A stretch of DNA of 64,000 bases from Saccharophagus degradans 2-40 (GCF_000013665.1 NC_007912.1:310001-374000); one strand, 5' to 3'. Counted from the stretch's first letter, positions 25,728 to 32,701 are shown. A program made the numbers and translations. The notes: a model not told the origin generated them from the letters alone.

Positions 25728-26255
25728 ATGAACAGCCAAGCGAAGCCTTCACTTAAAACAAATTTGGAGGCAGTAAGATTCAACAAAGAAGTGGAAATAC
25801 CTAAAGACAAAGATTACCTAACGCATTTAAATGACTTGGTTCGCGCACTAAACAGTAGTATTCATTTTTATCGCGCAGCTAATCAAGATGTGCCCAATGT
25901 ACTATTGGCAGGTGTGTTTAACGAAATAGCCGAGTCGCACCGCATGTGTGTAGAGGCCCTGCAGCCGTTTATTACCTATACGGTAGGCGAACCAGAAGAA
26001 GGTAATTCGTTTGCGGTGGAACTAAGAAAAGTATATGCAAGCGTACTGGCATGTATTAAATCCGATACCGAGCTTACCTACCTGAGTAACCTCGAAGAGG
26101 TAGAAGATAAGCTGCTAGAACTATGCGATAGAGCGCTTGAAGAAAATATACCGGTTACCTGTAGGGTAATCGTTAATGAAGTACGTGCTTCTATTCAAGT
26201 TAGCCACGATAGAATGCTAGGTATATTGCGCGCGCGTGAGCGGTTGGCGTCTTAG
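25728..26255 (+). CDS. DUF2383 (PA2169-type) four-helix-bundle stress protein
   Basis: 175 aa. After about 28 disordered residues come YLTHLNDLVRALNSSIHFYR and repeated helices with FNEIAESHRM and LSNLEEVEDKLLELC, matching the ferritin-like DUF2383 four-helix bundle. No signal peptide. RBS AAAAGGTG. Function in the family is unknown; many members are stress induced. The sigma-54 promoter at 25563 and the divergent stress operon support this. Key iron ligands are not obvious. Confidence 0.8.
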   Translation: MNSQAKPSLKTNLEAVRFNKEVEIPKDKDYLTHLNDLVRALNSSIHFYRAANQDVPNVLLAGVFNEIAESHRMCVEALQPFITYTVGEPEEGNSFAVELRKVYASVLACIKSDTELTYLSNLEEVEDKLLELCDRALEENIPVTCRVIVNEVRASIQVSHDRMLGILRARERLAS

Positions 26256-26336
26256 TGTTTGACCAAGCGCGTAGTGCTTTCAGCCAATTTGCTATTTAAA
26301 GTAGCCATTGGTAAAAAATAGTCCTATAATGCGCGC

Positions 26337-26543
26337 AAATTTCAAACAACAGATTGTATCTATAATGTTAAAGCTAGTTAATTACAACAATATGCACGCG
26401 TGCGAGTTCCTAGGCGAAAGCCAGGCGCCGCGTTGCGTATACTCGTTGCTTACTAGATAACATTATTATTGCGTTCTGGTAGGCCTAGCCTTCCTAAACT
26501 GCATAAGCGAAACCCGGAAGGCGAGAGCCAACCGGGTTTTTTT
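26337..26543 (+). ncRNA. Candidate structured small RNA with its own promoter and terminator
   Basis: A -10 match TATAAT (26325-26330) is followed by about 200 nt with several hairpins. One is CCT-a-GGC-GAAA-GCC-AGG (about 26408-26424), a GNRA-capped stem. The last is a terminator with a nested GGC-GAGA-GCC loop (26511-26543). A 31-codon frame (26365-26460) is embedded but has no ribosome site. No downstream gene lies close. I do not recognise it as 6S, 4.5S, tmRNA or RNase P. A -35 box is not clear. Confidence 0.45.
26511..26543 (+). terminator. Rho-independent terminator with two-tier stem
   Basis: AACCCGG-AA-GGC-GAGA-GCC-AA-CCGGGTT followed by seven T. The symmetric AA/AA internal loop and GNRA cap are unusually regular. 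Confidence 0.9.
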
Positions 26544-27075
26544 ATGGTTGAAATTTGCGGTTGAAATTTATGTTTAGGTTTTTTAAACCGTTAGCGTATG
26601 AATTTAGTATTTAAGAAAGTGAGGGCAAGCGTTTGCAAATAGAGCTGTTTCAACAATTGAAACTGATTAAATAAAAAGAATGGTTAGATCGTTTATTTAT
26701 TAATGAATAACCTAATTCCACGGGCAGGGAAAGTACAGCGTTGTAGCGTATTTTCCGCGCTAGAGTTCGTCTTAAATATTGCGTAAATTTGCGTAAGGCT
26801 GGCGCTCGCTTTAGCACAAATAAGCGTATATAACTTATAGTAATATAAGTAAATAACCATCAAATAATTAAGTTTGCGCGAGCAATAATATTTGAGTATC
26901 GTTTAAAAAGATTCAGCGCCACGGCTTATTTGAAAGCGGTAAAGTGCCTGACTTTATAAGTAACTTTATAAGCAGAGCGTAGTTCTCTGTAAAGTTGTTA
27001 TCTATTAGGTTGTTCCCTATAAATAGTACGCTGCAGGCTGGTTGCCTGCGCATAGTAAAAACTAAGGTAATTCTT
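26544..27075. other. Intergenic region, AT-rich
   Basis: 532 bp without a convincing gene. It contains a small hairpin GCAGGC-TGGTT-GCCTGC (about 27032-27050) just before the possible small gene at 27076. Near matches to sigma-54 sites here have wrong spacing (9 or 11 bases). Confidence 0.4.
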
Positions 27076-27285
27076 GTGAGTAAATTTACAGCACATATAT
27101 TAGCTAGCATTACACAAAGCCTGAATACAGGCTGGCAGCCACGTGTGAGCGAAGGTTTAGATAGCAAGGCTATTACCCTTCAGAGCTACAATTGGCGGGT
27201 AATTGCTAATAGCAGCTGCAAGCTAGTACTAACTGCATTACCGCTGAATTTTTACGCAAACGAACAAAATATGCTTAACGTATAG
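27076..27285 (+). CDS. Possible small hypothetical protein
   Basis: 69 aa from GTG 27076, with AAGG eight bases upstream; the frame can be extended upstream to 26995 but without a ribosome site. The sequence (SKFTAHILASITQSLNTGW) has no signal or membrane helix and no family I know. It is followed by two hairpins and a terminator, so a short transcript ends here. It may be a real small gene upstream of the rtcB locus or a chance frame. Confidence 0.35.
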   Translation: MSKFTAHILASITQSLNTGWQPRVSEGLDSKAITLQSYNWRVIANSSCKLVLTALPLNFYANEQNMLNV

Positions 27286-27302
27286 CGCGAGCCTTATATA
27301 TT

Positions 27303-27357
27303 GAAGGCCGCAAGGCCTTCCGGATAATACCCCGGCAGGAGACTGTTGGGGTTTTTT
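27303..27357 (+). terminator. Hairpin plus strong terminator before the tRNA-Asn-like gene
   Basis: GAAGGCC-GCAA-GGCCTTC (27303-27320), then a ten-bp stem ACCCCGGCAG / CTGTTGGGGT with a GAGA loop (27329-27352) and six T. It separates upstream transcription from the tRNA/rtcB unit. Confidence 0.9.
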
Positions 27358-27389
27358 CGTTTTGGGGCAGTTAAAAGCCCGAATAAATT

Positions 27390-27465
27390 TGGTACGTAGC
27401 TTAATCGGTAAAGCGCTTGGCTGTTAACTAAGACGATGCAGGTTCGAAGCCTGCCGTACCAGCCA
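27390..27465 (+). tRNA. Divergent tRNA-Asn (GTT), encoded CCA
   Basis: A full cloverleaf can be drawn. The acceptor TGGTACG/CGTACCA is 27390-27396 with 27455-27461. The D stem is GCTT/AAGC with GG in the loop. The anticodon stem CTTGG/CTAAG has loop CTGTTAA (anticodon GTT at 27423-27425). The T arm is GCAGG-TTCGAAG-CCTGC, followed by discriminator G and CCA (27463-27465). U1:A72 and G73 match tRNA-Asn identity. The stems differ strongly from an ordinary bacterial tRNA-Asn, so this is probably an extra, specialised copy. It ends 61 bp before rtcB and is likely co-transcribed with that RNA ligase. Confidence 0.8.
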
Positions 27466-27526
27466 GAAGTAAACCGCGAATTGGTAGCAGCCATTCGCAA
27501 AATAGGCACTTAAAAGGAGAAGGGGT

Positions 27527-28723
27527 ATGAGCATTAAACATATATTGCCCCCACATAAAGACCAGCGATTGTCGGTAAAAATTTGGACAGATGACATAGA
27601 TTACAAAACTCAAGCGCAATTAAGCCGAGTGGCCAACTTGCCGTTTGTTTTTAAGCATGTGGCAGCCATGCCCGATGTACACCTTGGTAGGGGGGCAACA
27701 GTGGGGTCGGTAATTGCTACCGAAAAAGCCATTATTCCCGCTGCCGTAGGTGTAGATATTGGCTGCGGTATGAACGCAGTGCGGTTATCCATAAAGGCTA
27801 GCCAGCTACCAGAAAGCTTAAAAGCAGTAAGGCGGGGCATTGAATCGGTAGTGCCGTTGGGTGCGGGGGGTAAACATCGCAACCCGCAAATAGCAGGCGG
27901 GCACGATATATCAATGCGTTTGAGTGCAATTTTTGAAAAGCATCCTGCGTTAAACAAACGTATTCGTTACGACGCTTTTTCAAGGCAATTAGGTACGTTA
28001 GGTTCGGGTAACCACTTTATTGAATTGTGTTTAGACGAAAACGATGACGTGTGGATTATGTTGCACTCGGGTAGTCGCGGTATTGGTAACAAAATTGGCA
28101 TGTACTTTATTGAGTTGGCCAAGCGAGAAATGGAGCGCTGGATGATCCATTTACCCGATACCGATTTAGCGTACTTGTCGGAGGGATCGGACTACTACGA
28201 CGATTACATAGAAGCCGTCACTTGGGGGCAAGATTACGCAGCATTAAATCGAACCCATATGATGAATGCCGTAATCAAAGTGCTGCAAACACATTTGCCG
28301 CCCTTTGTTATTACGCAAGAAGCAATAAATTGCCATCACAACTATGTGGAAAAGGAAAACCACTTTGGCAAAAACGTATGGGTAACCCGCAAGGGCGCCA
28401 TTCGAGCACGCAAAGACGACCTTGGCATTATTCCTGGGTCCATGGGCGATAAAAGTTTTATTGTGCGTGGCAAAGGCGAAGAGCAATCGTTCTGCTCGTG
28501 TTCGCACGGCGCGGGCCGACGTTTTAGCCGAACTGCAGCGCGTAAAAACTTTAGCGTAGCAGATTTAGTGGCGGCAACCGAGGGTGTGGAATGCCGTAAA
28601 GATGGTGGGGTGTTGGATGAAATCCCCATGGCCTACAAGCCTATTAACGATGTAATGCAAAACCAAACTGACTTGGTTGAAGTGGTTCATACACTTAAAC
28701 AGGTTGTAAATGTAAAAGGCTAA
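27527..28723 (+). CDS. rtcB: RNA-splicing/repair ligase RtcB
   Basis: 398 aa with RBS AAGGAG. Metal-binding motif GVDIGCGMNAVR (Cys80), LGSGNHFIEL, HSGSRGIGN, CHHNYVEKEN and PGSMGDKSF are all intact, and the guanylylated His lies in SCSHGAGRRFSR near residue 330. RtcB joins 2',3'-cyclic phosphate or 3'-phosphate RNA ends to 5'-OH ends using GTP and Mn, for example tRNAs cut by ribotoxins. Here it is flanked by a tRNA-Asn-like gene and a receiver-like protein. No rtcA, rtcR or archease gene is in the window. Confidence 0.96.
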   Translation: MSIKHILPPHKDQRLSVKIWTDDIDYKTQAQLSRVANLPFVFKHVAAMPDVHLGRGATVGSVIATEKAIIPAAVGVDIGCGMNAVRLSIKASQLPESLKAVRRGIESVVPLGAGGKHRNPQIAGGHDISMRLSAIFEKHPALNKRIRYDAFSRQLGTLGSGNHFIELCLDENDDVWIMLHSGSRGIGNKIGMYFIELAKREMERWMIHLPDTDLAYLSEGSDYYDDYIEAVTWGQDYAALNRTHMMNAVIKVLQTHLPPFVITQEAINCHHNYVEKENHFGKNVWVTRKGAIRARKDDLGIIPGSMGDKSFIVRGKGEEQSFCSCSHGAGRRFSRTAARKNFSVADLVAATEGVECRKDGGVLDEIPMAYKPINDVMQNQTDLVEVVHTLKQVVNVKG

Positions 28724-28745
28724 GAGGCTAGCTTCTTAGCGTAAA

Positions 28746-28813
28746 AATACTTAAGTATGCGCACTTAATACTAAACCTACGGGCGTTTAAGTGCGTATTC
28801 CTAAGTATTTTTT
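28746..28813 (+). terminator. Long attenuator-like hairpin between rtcB and the cREC-like gene
   Basis: A 23-nt arm (28746-28768) pairs with 28787-28809 with only two mismatches and one G.U, followed by TTTTTT. The ribosome site AAGGAGG of the next gene starts four bases later. It could end the rtcB mRNA or limit read-through into 28828. Confidence 0.75.
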
Positions 28814-28827
28814 ATAAGGAGGCCACA

Positions 28828-29121
28828 ATGCGATTGGCTATAACACGGTCTGGCTTTTTCACCGCAGACCATTACTGCGCAGATGCACGCTCTGCCAAAA
28901 AAATATTGCGTGAAAACAAAGTATCACTCGTAGCAATAGATTATCAGCTGGTAGGCGAAACAAATGGCTGCGAAGTATTGGCTTGGGCCGCTCAACACGC
29001 ATTATTGCCCAACTATGTAGTAGTAATAGAAAGCAACCGTGTACGGCGTACACAGCTTGCTATTCAACTGCAAAAGGTGGGGTATCGCAGTGGTGATCAA
29101 ACAACGTTTATACGTTGCTAG
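28828..29121 (+). CDS. Receiver-like protein, cyclic-phosphate-processing (cREC)-like
   Basis: 97 aa with RBS AAGGAGG. The layout fits a small receiver fold: ADARSAKKIL (helix), VSLVAIDYQLVGETNGCEVL (central strand with Asp at the phospho-acceptor place, then a helix) and NYVVVIESNRV. The SLDHDLG-x-TGydv-type motif of the cREC family, known from RNA-repair operons with RtcB, is recognisable as AIDYQLVGETNGCEV. However the HS of that family is ES here. Assignment is by motif and neighbourhood. It likely modifies RNA ends (inference). Confidence 0.55.
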   Translation: MRLAITRSGFFTADHYCADARSAKKILRENKVSLVAIDYQLVGETNGCEVLAWAAQHALLPNYVVVIESNRVRRTQLAIQLQKVGYRSGDQTTFIRC

Positions 29122-29126
29122 GGGAT

Positions 29127-29185
29127 CTCTGAATAACCCCAACCGTTTTTTGTCTCCCGCAAAAAGCAATTGGGGTTATTCAGAG
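29127..29185. repeat. Perfect 16-bp inverted repeat with inner stem
   Basis: CTCTGAATAACCCCAA (29127-29142) and its exact complement (29170-29185) enclose a second stem TTTTTG/CAAAAA. It starts six bases after the stop codon of the cREC-like gene. There is no T tail, so it is more likely an RNA structural or processing element than a terminator. Confidence 0.85.
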
Positions 29186-29284
29186 TTTGCCTAGGCCCAT
29201 TAAAAGAATTTAAACACAATGGCAATAACCATGGTAATAGCAATGGCCCATGTGTTTATCAAAGCGTTTAGAGAGTTGTTGATT

Positions 29285-29352
29285 TGACAGCGGTATTGGT
29301 TCTAATGCCAATCCGGCGCATAGGGCTTACCCAAATGTGTACCGACTTGTCA
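29285..29352 (+). ncRNA. Candidate three-way-junction RNA element
   Basis: The closing stem TGACA/TGTCA (29285-29289 with 29348-29352) is extended by GGTA/TACC. It encloses two hairpins: ATTGG-N8-CCAAT and GGG-CTTA-CCC. It lies 16 bp before the tRNA-like element at 29369. Y-RNA-like folds next to rtcB are known in other bacteria, but no Ro-binding motif is claimed here. Confidence 0.4.
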
Positions 29353-29368
29353 GCACGCTAAACACCAG

Positions 29369-29441
29369 TGTTTTGTAGCTCAGTAGGGTAGAGCAATCGA
29401 TATGATTCGATCTGTCGTGGGTTCAATTCCCATCAAAACAA
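29369..29441 (+). tRNA. tRNA-like gene, His-type body with 6-nt anticodon loop
   Basis: Acceptor TGTTTTG/CAAAACA (7 perfect bp), D stem GCTC/GAGC, anticodon stem ATCGA/TCGAT, T arm GTGGG-TTCAATT-CCCAT. The variable loop plus T arm (TGTCGTGGGTTC) resembles tRNA-His. The anticodon loop has only six bases (TATGAT, 29401-29406), so no normal anticodon can be presented, and CCA is not encoded (CACC follows). It could be a pseudogene, or a non-decoding tRNA mimic kept with the repair genes. Confidence 0.6.
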
Positions 29442-29445
29442 CACC

Positions 29446-29515
29446 GTCGTACCAAACGACTTACGGTAAAGGTCGAGAGACCCAGGGGTTCGAGTCCTCA
29501 CAAGTAAAAACTTGT
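29446..29515 (+). ncRNA. Second, reduced tRNA-like/T-arm element
   Basis: Immediately after the previous element: GTCG-TACCAAA-CGAC (7-nt loop), GGTC-GAGA-GACC, and a T-arm-like GGGG-TTCGAGT-CCTC. The last is flanked by ACTT/AAGT that could pair as a short acceptor stem. It ends with ACAAGT-AAAA-ACTTGT. There is no D arm. The TTCGAGT loop is the tRNA T-loop consensus. Confidence 0.45.
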
Positions 29516-29857
29516 TGATAAATCGACACGAAGCTTACGGTTAATAGCAAATATACGGTTGTTAAAAAGCGCCGCACTATTTGTAAGTGCACTAGGATGT
29601 GCACAAAGGACACCGATAAATGGATGTATAAATAAAAGGATTTAGCACCGCTTAAATTGCGCTTGTACAGGTTGTTTAAGGCTTAGCTTAATTACGCTCG
29701 TTATGGGTCTAACCCTTGCGCATTGGGCAGCACTAACGTTTAAGCAAAAATTTGCTAGCGATAGAGCAGCACCTTGCCCATAGGTTATAAATAGCGAACC
29801 TAACTAAGCGAGGCTAAGCTTCACTTTTATATAAAAACCATAAAAAGGAATACTACG
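29516..29857. other. Structured non-coding region before the slipin gene
   Basis: 342 bp without a gene but dense in hairpins: GTGCAC-N6-GTGCAC (29587-29604), GGGT-CTA-ACCC (29705-29715), GGGCA...TGCCC closing an inner AGCAAA/TTTGCT (about 29725-29780), and AGGTT/AACCT (about 29782-29801). It continues the unusual structure of 29122-29515 and may be one long leader or several small RNAs. Confidence 0.4.
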
Positions 29858-31009
29858 ATGATTTTATGGAAAGTAATAGAACTGGCGGATAACGAGCGCG
29901 CCTTGTTATACCGAAAAAATAAATTAATAAGCGTATTGCAACCTGGCACGCATCGCGTTGCTACCTTTAAAGGTGCACTGCGCGTAGAGAAGTACGACAT
30001 TACCAAGGTGGTGTTTGAACACCCCAAGGCAAAGTTTCTGTTAAAACAATATGCAGATATTCTGGCGCCCAGCATCAAAGCTGTAGATATAGGCGAGCAA
30101 GAAGTGGGTTTGGTCTATAGAGATAATATTCTTGTAGATGTGCTTGCGCCCGCTAGCCATTTGGCTACTTGGGTTGGTGCAGAAGACGTGCGAGTGGAAG
30201 TAATAGACATAAGCGAAAACTTTCGCATAGACGACAAGCTAGTTGGCTTGCTCGGCCGCGGTGCAAAGGTTGGCCAAAGCCGAGCTTTGGCACAGGCAAT
30301 ACACTATGTAGAAGTGCCCGACGAACAGGTAGGTTTGCTTAAGGTGAATGGCAAGTTAGAAGCGCTATTAGAAAGTGGTGCCTATGGGTTCTGGAAGTAC
30401 AACCGCTCGGTAGCCGTAAGTTTTTTGGACTTGCGCTTACAAACCATGGATGTAAGCGGCCAAGAAATACTTACCAAAGACCGCGTAAGTTTGCGTATTA
30501 ACTTGAGCGCTACCTATCGTATAACCGATGTAAAAACCGTAGCACTTAAATTAAAAGACTACGCAAATTTCGCATACTTAGAGCTACAGCTTAAATTGCG
30601 AGAAGCGGTAGGCACAAAAAGCTTAGATGAACTTTTAGCCGACAAAGATTCGCTGAATGTAGTAATTGCGCAAGCAGTAAAAACACACTTCGCCGAATAT
30701 GGCATTAGCCTGCAAAGCGTAGGGGTAAAAGACATTATCTTACCCGGTGACATGAAGGTAATATTAAACAAAGTTGTAGAGGCCCAAAAAGAAGCCGAAG
30801 CAAACTTAATTAAACGCAGGGAAGAAACCCAAGCCATGCGATCCCTTCACAACACGGCAAAGCTAATGGAAAACAACCCAGTGTTATTACGTTTAAGGGA
30901 ATTAGAGTCCTTAGAAAAAGTAACCGACCGCATAGGCTCACTAACTGTGTTCGGCGGCTTAGAGAGTGTAATGCGCGATTTGGTTAAGCTCAACGTCCCA
31001 AGCGTATGA
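29858..31009 (+). CDS. Slipin family (SPFH/band-7) protein
   Basis: 383 aa with RBS AAAAGGAA. It has an N-terminal hydrophobic patch instead of a clear TM helix and an SPFH domain from about 100 to 300. Slipin features include ALAQAIHYVEVPDEQVGLL, the repeated 'GLVYRDNILVDVLAPASH' type element, YRITDV and LREAVGTKSLDELLADKD. A C-terminal coiled coil (EAQKEAEANLIKRREETQAM) promotes oligomerisation. Slipins are often encoded near rtcB in proteobacteria, suggesting a membrane scaffold tied to RNA repair. A clear promoter was not seen; the structured tract upstream may control it. Confidence 0.88.
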   Translation: MILWKVIELADNERALLYRKNKLISVLQPGTHRVATFKGALRVEKYDITKVVFEHPKAKFLLKQYADILAPSIKAVDIGEQEVGLVYRDNILVDVLAPASHLATWVGAEDVRVEVIDISENFRIDDKLVGLLGRGAKVGQSRALAQAIHYVEVPDEQVGLLKVNGKLEALLESGAYGFWKYNRSVAVSFLDLRLQTMDVSGQEILTKDRVSLRINLSATYRITDVKTVALKLKDYANFAYLELQLKLREAVGTKSLDELLADKDSLNVVIAQAVKTHFAEYGISLQSVGVKDIILPGDMKVILNKVVEAQKEAEANLIKRREETQAMRSLHNTAKLMENNPVLLRLRELESLEKVTDRIGSLTVFGGLESVMRDLVKLNVPSV

Positions 31010-31030
31010 CGCACAATAGCATCGTACAAA

Positions 31031-31074
31031 CCCACTCTACCGAAGAAAAAACGGTAGGGTGGGCATTGCCCACC
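31031..31074. repeat. Overlapping palindromes (GTAGGGTGGGCATTGCCCACC type)
   Basis: CCCACTCTACCG / CGGTAGGGTGGG forms a 12-bp stem (31031-31063, one G.U). The right arm also starts a second perfect hairpin GGTGGGC-ATT-GCCCACC (31058-31074). The two are mutually exclusive folds. This resembles dispersed palindromic repeats found in many bacteria. It sits 21 bp after the slipin stop. Confidence 0.75.
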
Positions 31075-31149
31075 AAAGATAATTTAAAATACAATCAGCC
31101 CATATTATTTAACAATAAAGGCGAGGTAGGGGTACATTATTTAAATCCG

Positions 31150-31602
31150 TTATTTCCGTAACGCTCTTTCAATTTTTAGGACGTTTTTATAAAGCTCCCG
31201 AATAAAGAAAAATGCATAGTCTTTGTCTCCTTCATCTTTTGAAAGCTGATCAGTGAACTTGGAAAGTTGATCTTCATGCCATTGTATAGCTGTGGTGTAT
31301 TCAATGTAACGATAGTCTTGGTTTGAATGTTCGTCCACTGGATAAGCTTTTTTCACTGTCTCTAACTTTACATCTCTGTATACCACCACATGAATATCAA
31401 ATTGCTGTGGGGTACTATAATGCTCTTTTGCCCAGGGCCAGCGCTCTGGGCCGAGAAGTTCTCCTGCCATTGCTTCTGGGCCGAAATCTTGATACTGCAG
31501 TACAAGTGTATTTTCTTTCACTATTCTCACACCATTAGCACAAGACCATAATGTGATGCATCCGAACAACAAAAATATTCTCGTGAAAAAATTTACGAAC
31601 AT
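31150..31602 (-). CDS. Hypothetical lipoprotein
   Basis: 150 aa from the ATG at 31602. This start is chosen because it begins a lipoprotein signal (MFVNFFTRIFLLFGCITLWSC, lipobox LWSC); the longer frame from 31668 puts 22 charged residues in front. The mature part is soluble, with YRYIEYTTAIQWHEDQLSKF and a charged helical end. No known domain recognised. It overlaps the next upstream minus-strand gene (31593-31841) by 10 bp, so both are probably one operon. Confidence 0.65.
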   Translation of the reverse strand: MFVNFFTRIFLLFGCITLWSCANGVRIVKENTLVLQYQDFGPEAMAGELLGPERWPWAKEHYSTPQQFDIHVVVYRDVKLETVKKAYPVDEHSNQDYRYIEYTTAIQWHEDQLSKFTDQLSKDEGDKDYAFFFIRELYKNVLKIERALRK

Positions 31603-31841
31603 TTTAGTTTGCTCATGGTTAGAAGCGGAATCATATCGGGAGGGACGATTATAAAATTCGAATTCCACGGGAAGTTGGGTATTTTTCTGATTTCATATAA
31701 ATCGCTACTGATGCCGTCCCAATGGACTTCGTAAACCGAACCTAAAGAGAAAAGCCAATTATGCTTCCCTTTGGTACTCATGCCTACACCGAATTTAACC
31801 CTATTTAGTGCGATTGAATCTGTTATGTTTAACTTTTTCAC
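31593..31841 (-). CDS. Hypothetical small protein
   Basis: 82 aa with a GTG start and GAGGG upstream. Sequence features such as WLFSLGSVYEVHWDG and NSNFIIVPPDMIPLLTM suggest a compact beta-rich soluble protein. No family recognised. It overlaps the lipoprotein gene downstream by 10 bp, typical of translational coupling. It is the first gene of the accessory region after the slipin. Confidence 0.5.
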   Translation of the reverse strand: MKKLNITDSIALNRVKFGVGMSTKGKHNWLFSLGSVYEVHWDGISSDLYEIRKIPNFPWNSNFIIVPPDMIPLLTMSKLKCS

Positions 31842-32041
31842 CCCTTCCCTTCGAGAGAAACCCTCTCCCTATGTTCCCGTTGCTGGCGCTAACAGATAGA
31901 TATTCTTTGCGCGCCAATGTAGCTAACGACTTATCGAAAAAGCCCGCTCTGGGTAAGGTGGCTGTCAGGGTCTAAGGCTGATCCGGTACAAGAAAATAAC
32001 GAAGATTGACTTTAAGAAACCCCAGCACTAAAGTAGCCCCG

Positions 32042-32232
32042 CTTGGTAACAAACCAAGTCGGGATTGAGACCCCGATAACACAAGGACCACAAGACGTTT
32101 AAAGCGTTTATCTGTGGGCAGCCTGCTATGGTGGGCTGTATGGGGCACCCTTAGGGGTGGCCGCTTCCTTGTGTGCGGTAGTCTCAACCCTGTGCAGCCC
32201 ATCACCATAAGATTGAGACCTTGTGATGATGG
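32042..32232 (+). ncRNA. Structured leader/ncRNA upstream of the 71-aa gene
   Basis: A series of hairpins fills this stretch: CTTGGT/ACCAAG (about 32042-32058), CAGCC/GGCTG (32119-32138), GGCACCC/GGGTGGC (about 32144-32161), CCGC/GCGG (32161-32178) and GTCTCAA/TTGAGAC (32181-32219). TTGAGAC also occurs earlier (about 32064-32070), so the GTCTCAA arm has two possible partners, as in a switch. It ends about 30 bp before the ATG at 32260. Confidence 0.5.
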
Positions 32233-32259
32233 GATATCATTTTTCTCACAAGGATTATT

Positions 32260-32475
32260 ATGCAAAATTATCAAAACCCTATCATCCAAGATAGCACTAC
32301 AGATACCTTATTCTACGCACAATCTGTGCTTGCAGTCTTGCAAGAATATTACGCAGCCGTGAACCTTCCCCAGCGCGATCAAGAAGAGAATGTAAGTTGC
32401 GGCCTACATTGGATTCTACGCTGTGTGGACAACGCACTAGAGTTCGAAATCAAGCGGCTTAGCCTCGGTGAATAA
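32260..32475 (+). CDS. Small hypothetical helical protein behind a structured leader
   Basis: 71 aa, ATG with AAGGA seven bases upstream. It is all-helical in appearance: DTLFYAQSVLAVLQEYYAAV, then GLHWILRCVDNALEFEIKRL. It is similar in size and style to small Pseudomonas proteins (DUF3077-like) that also follow structured leaders, but I cannot confirm homology. It may be controlled by the leader at 32042-32232. No operon partner. Confidence 0.6.
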   Translation: MQNYQNPIIQDSTTDTLFYAQSVLAVLQEYYAAVNLPQRDQEENVSCGLHWILRCVDNALEFEIKRLSLGE

Positions 32476-32701
32476 GGACCAATAAACATCCTTCCACCAT
32501 CGAGTATTGAGTTGTTACTTGGTGGTATTCTTCCCACACCTTCAAATAATTACTAACCATTGATTGCGACAGTCGTAAGCTCATTAAGACGTTCTGATAG
32601 CCTCTTTGCAAGAGTACTTTGGCAAGTATATTAACTTGAACCTTCAGCCCATTGTCGTCGGTACTCGTATTAATTCTCTGCCGGTAAAGCCGAGGAGGCA
32701 T
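32459..32701 (-). CDS. Possible small HTH protein or gene remnant
   Basis: 80 aa. The middle has a helix-turn-helix-like stretch: VLLQRGYQNVLMSLRLSQSM-VSNYLKVWEEY. It overlaps the end of the convergent 71-aa gene by 17 bp. No good ribosome site. It could be a fragment of a DNA-binding protein left in this accessory region. Confidence 0.3.
   Translation of the reverse strand: MPPRLYRQRINTSTDDNGLKVQVNILAKVLLQRGYQNVLMSLRLSQSMVSNYLKVWEEYHQVTTQYSMVEGCLLVLIHRG

Noticed and set aside
26365-26460. 31-codon leader peptide
   Set aside because: No Shine-Dalgarno sequence, and the stem-loop content suggests a structural RNA; kept only as a note in the RNA candidate.
26913-27167. 84-codon minus-strand frame
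   Set aside because: No ribosome site, no recognisable protein features, overlaps the possible plus-strand small gene and its hairpin.
26820-27200. Sigma-54-like sites upstream of the tRNA/rtcB locus
   Set aside because: TGGCGCTCGCTTTAGCA and TTGGCGGGTAATTGCT have 11 and 9 bases between GG and GC instead of 10; spacing is critical.
29446-29515. A normal third tRNA
   Set aside because: Only a T arm and partial acceptor pairing can be drawn; no D arm or proper anticodon arm, so it is listed as tRNA-like only.
32114-32362. 82-codon frame across the leader of the 71-aa gene
   Set aside because: It overlaps the hairpin series and the real start at 32260 in another frame; no ribosome site. The RNA structure explains the region better.
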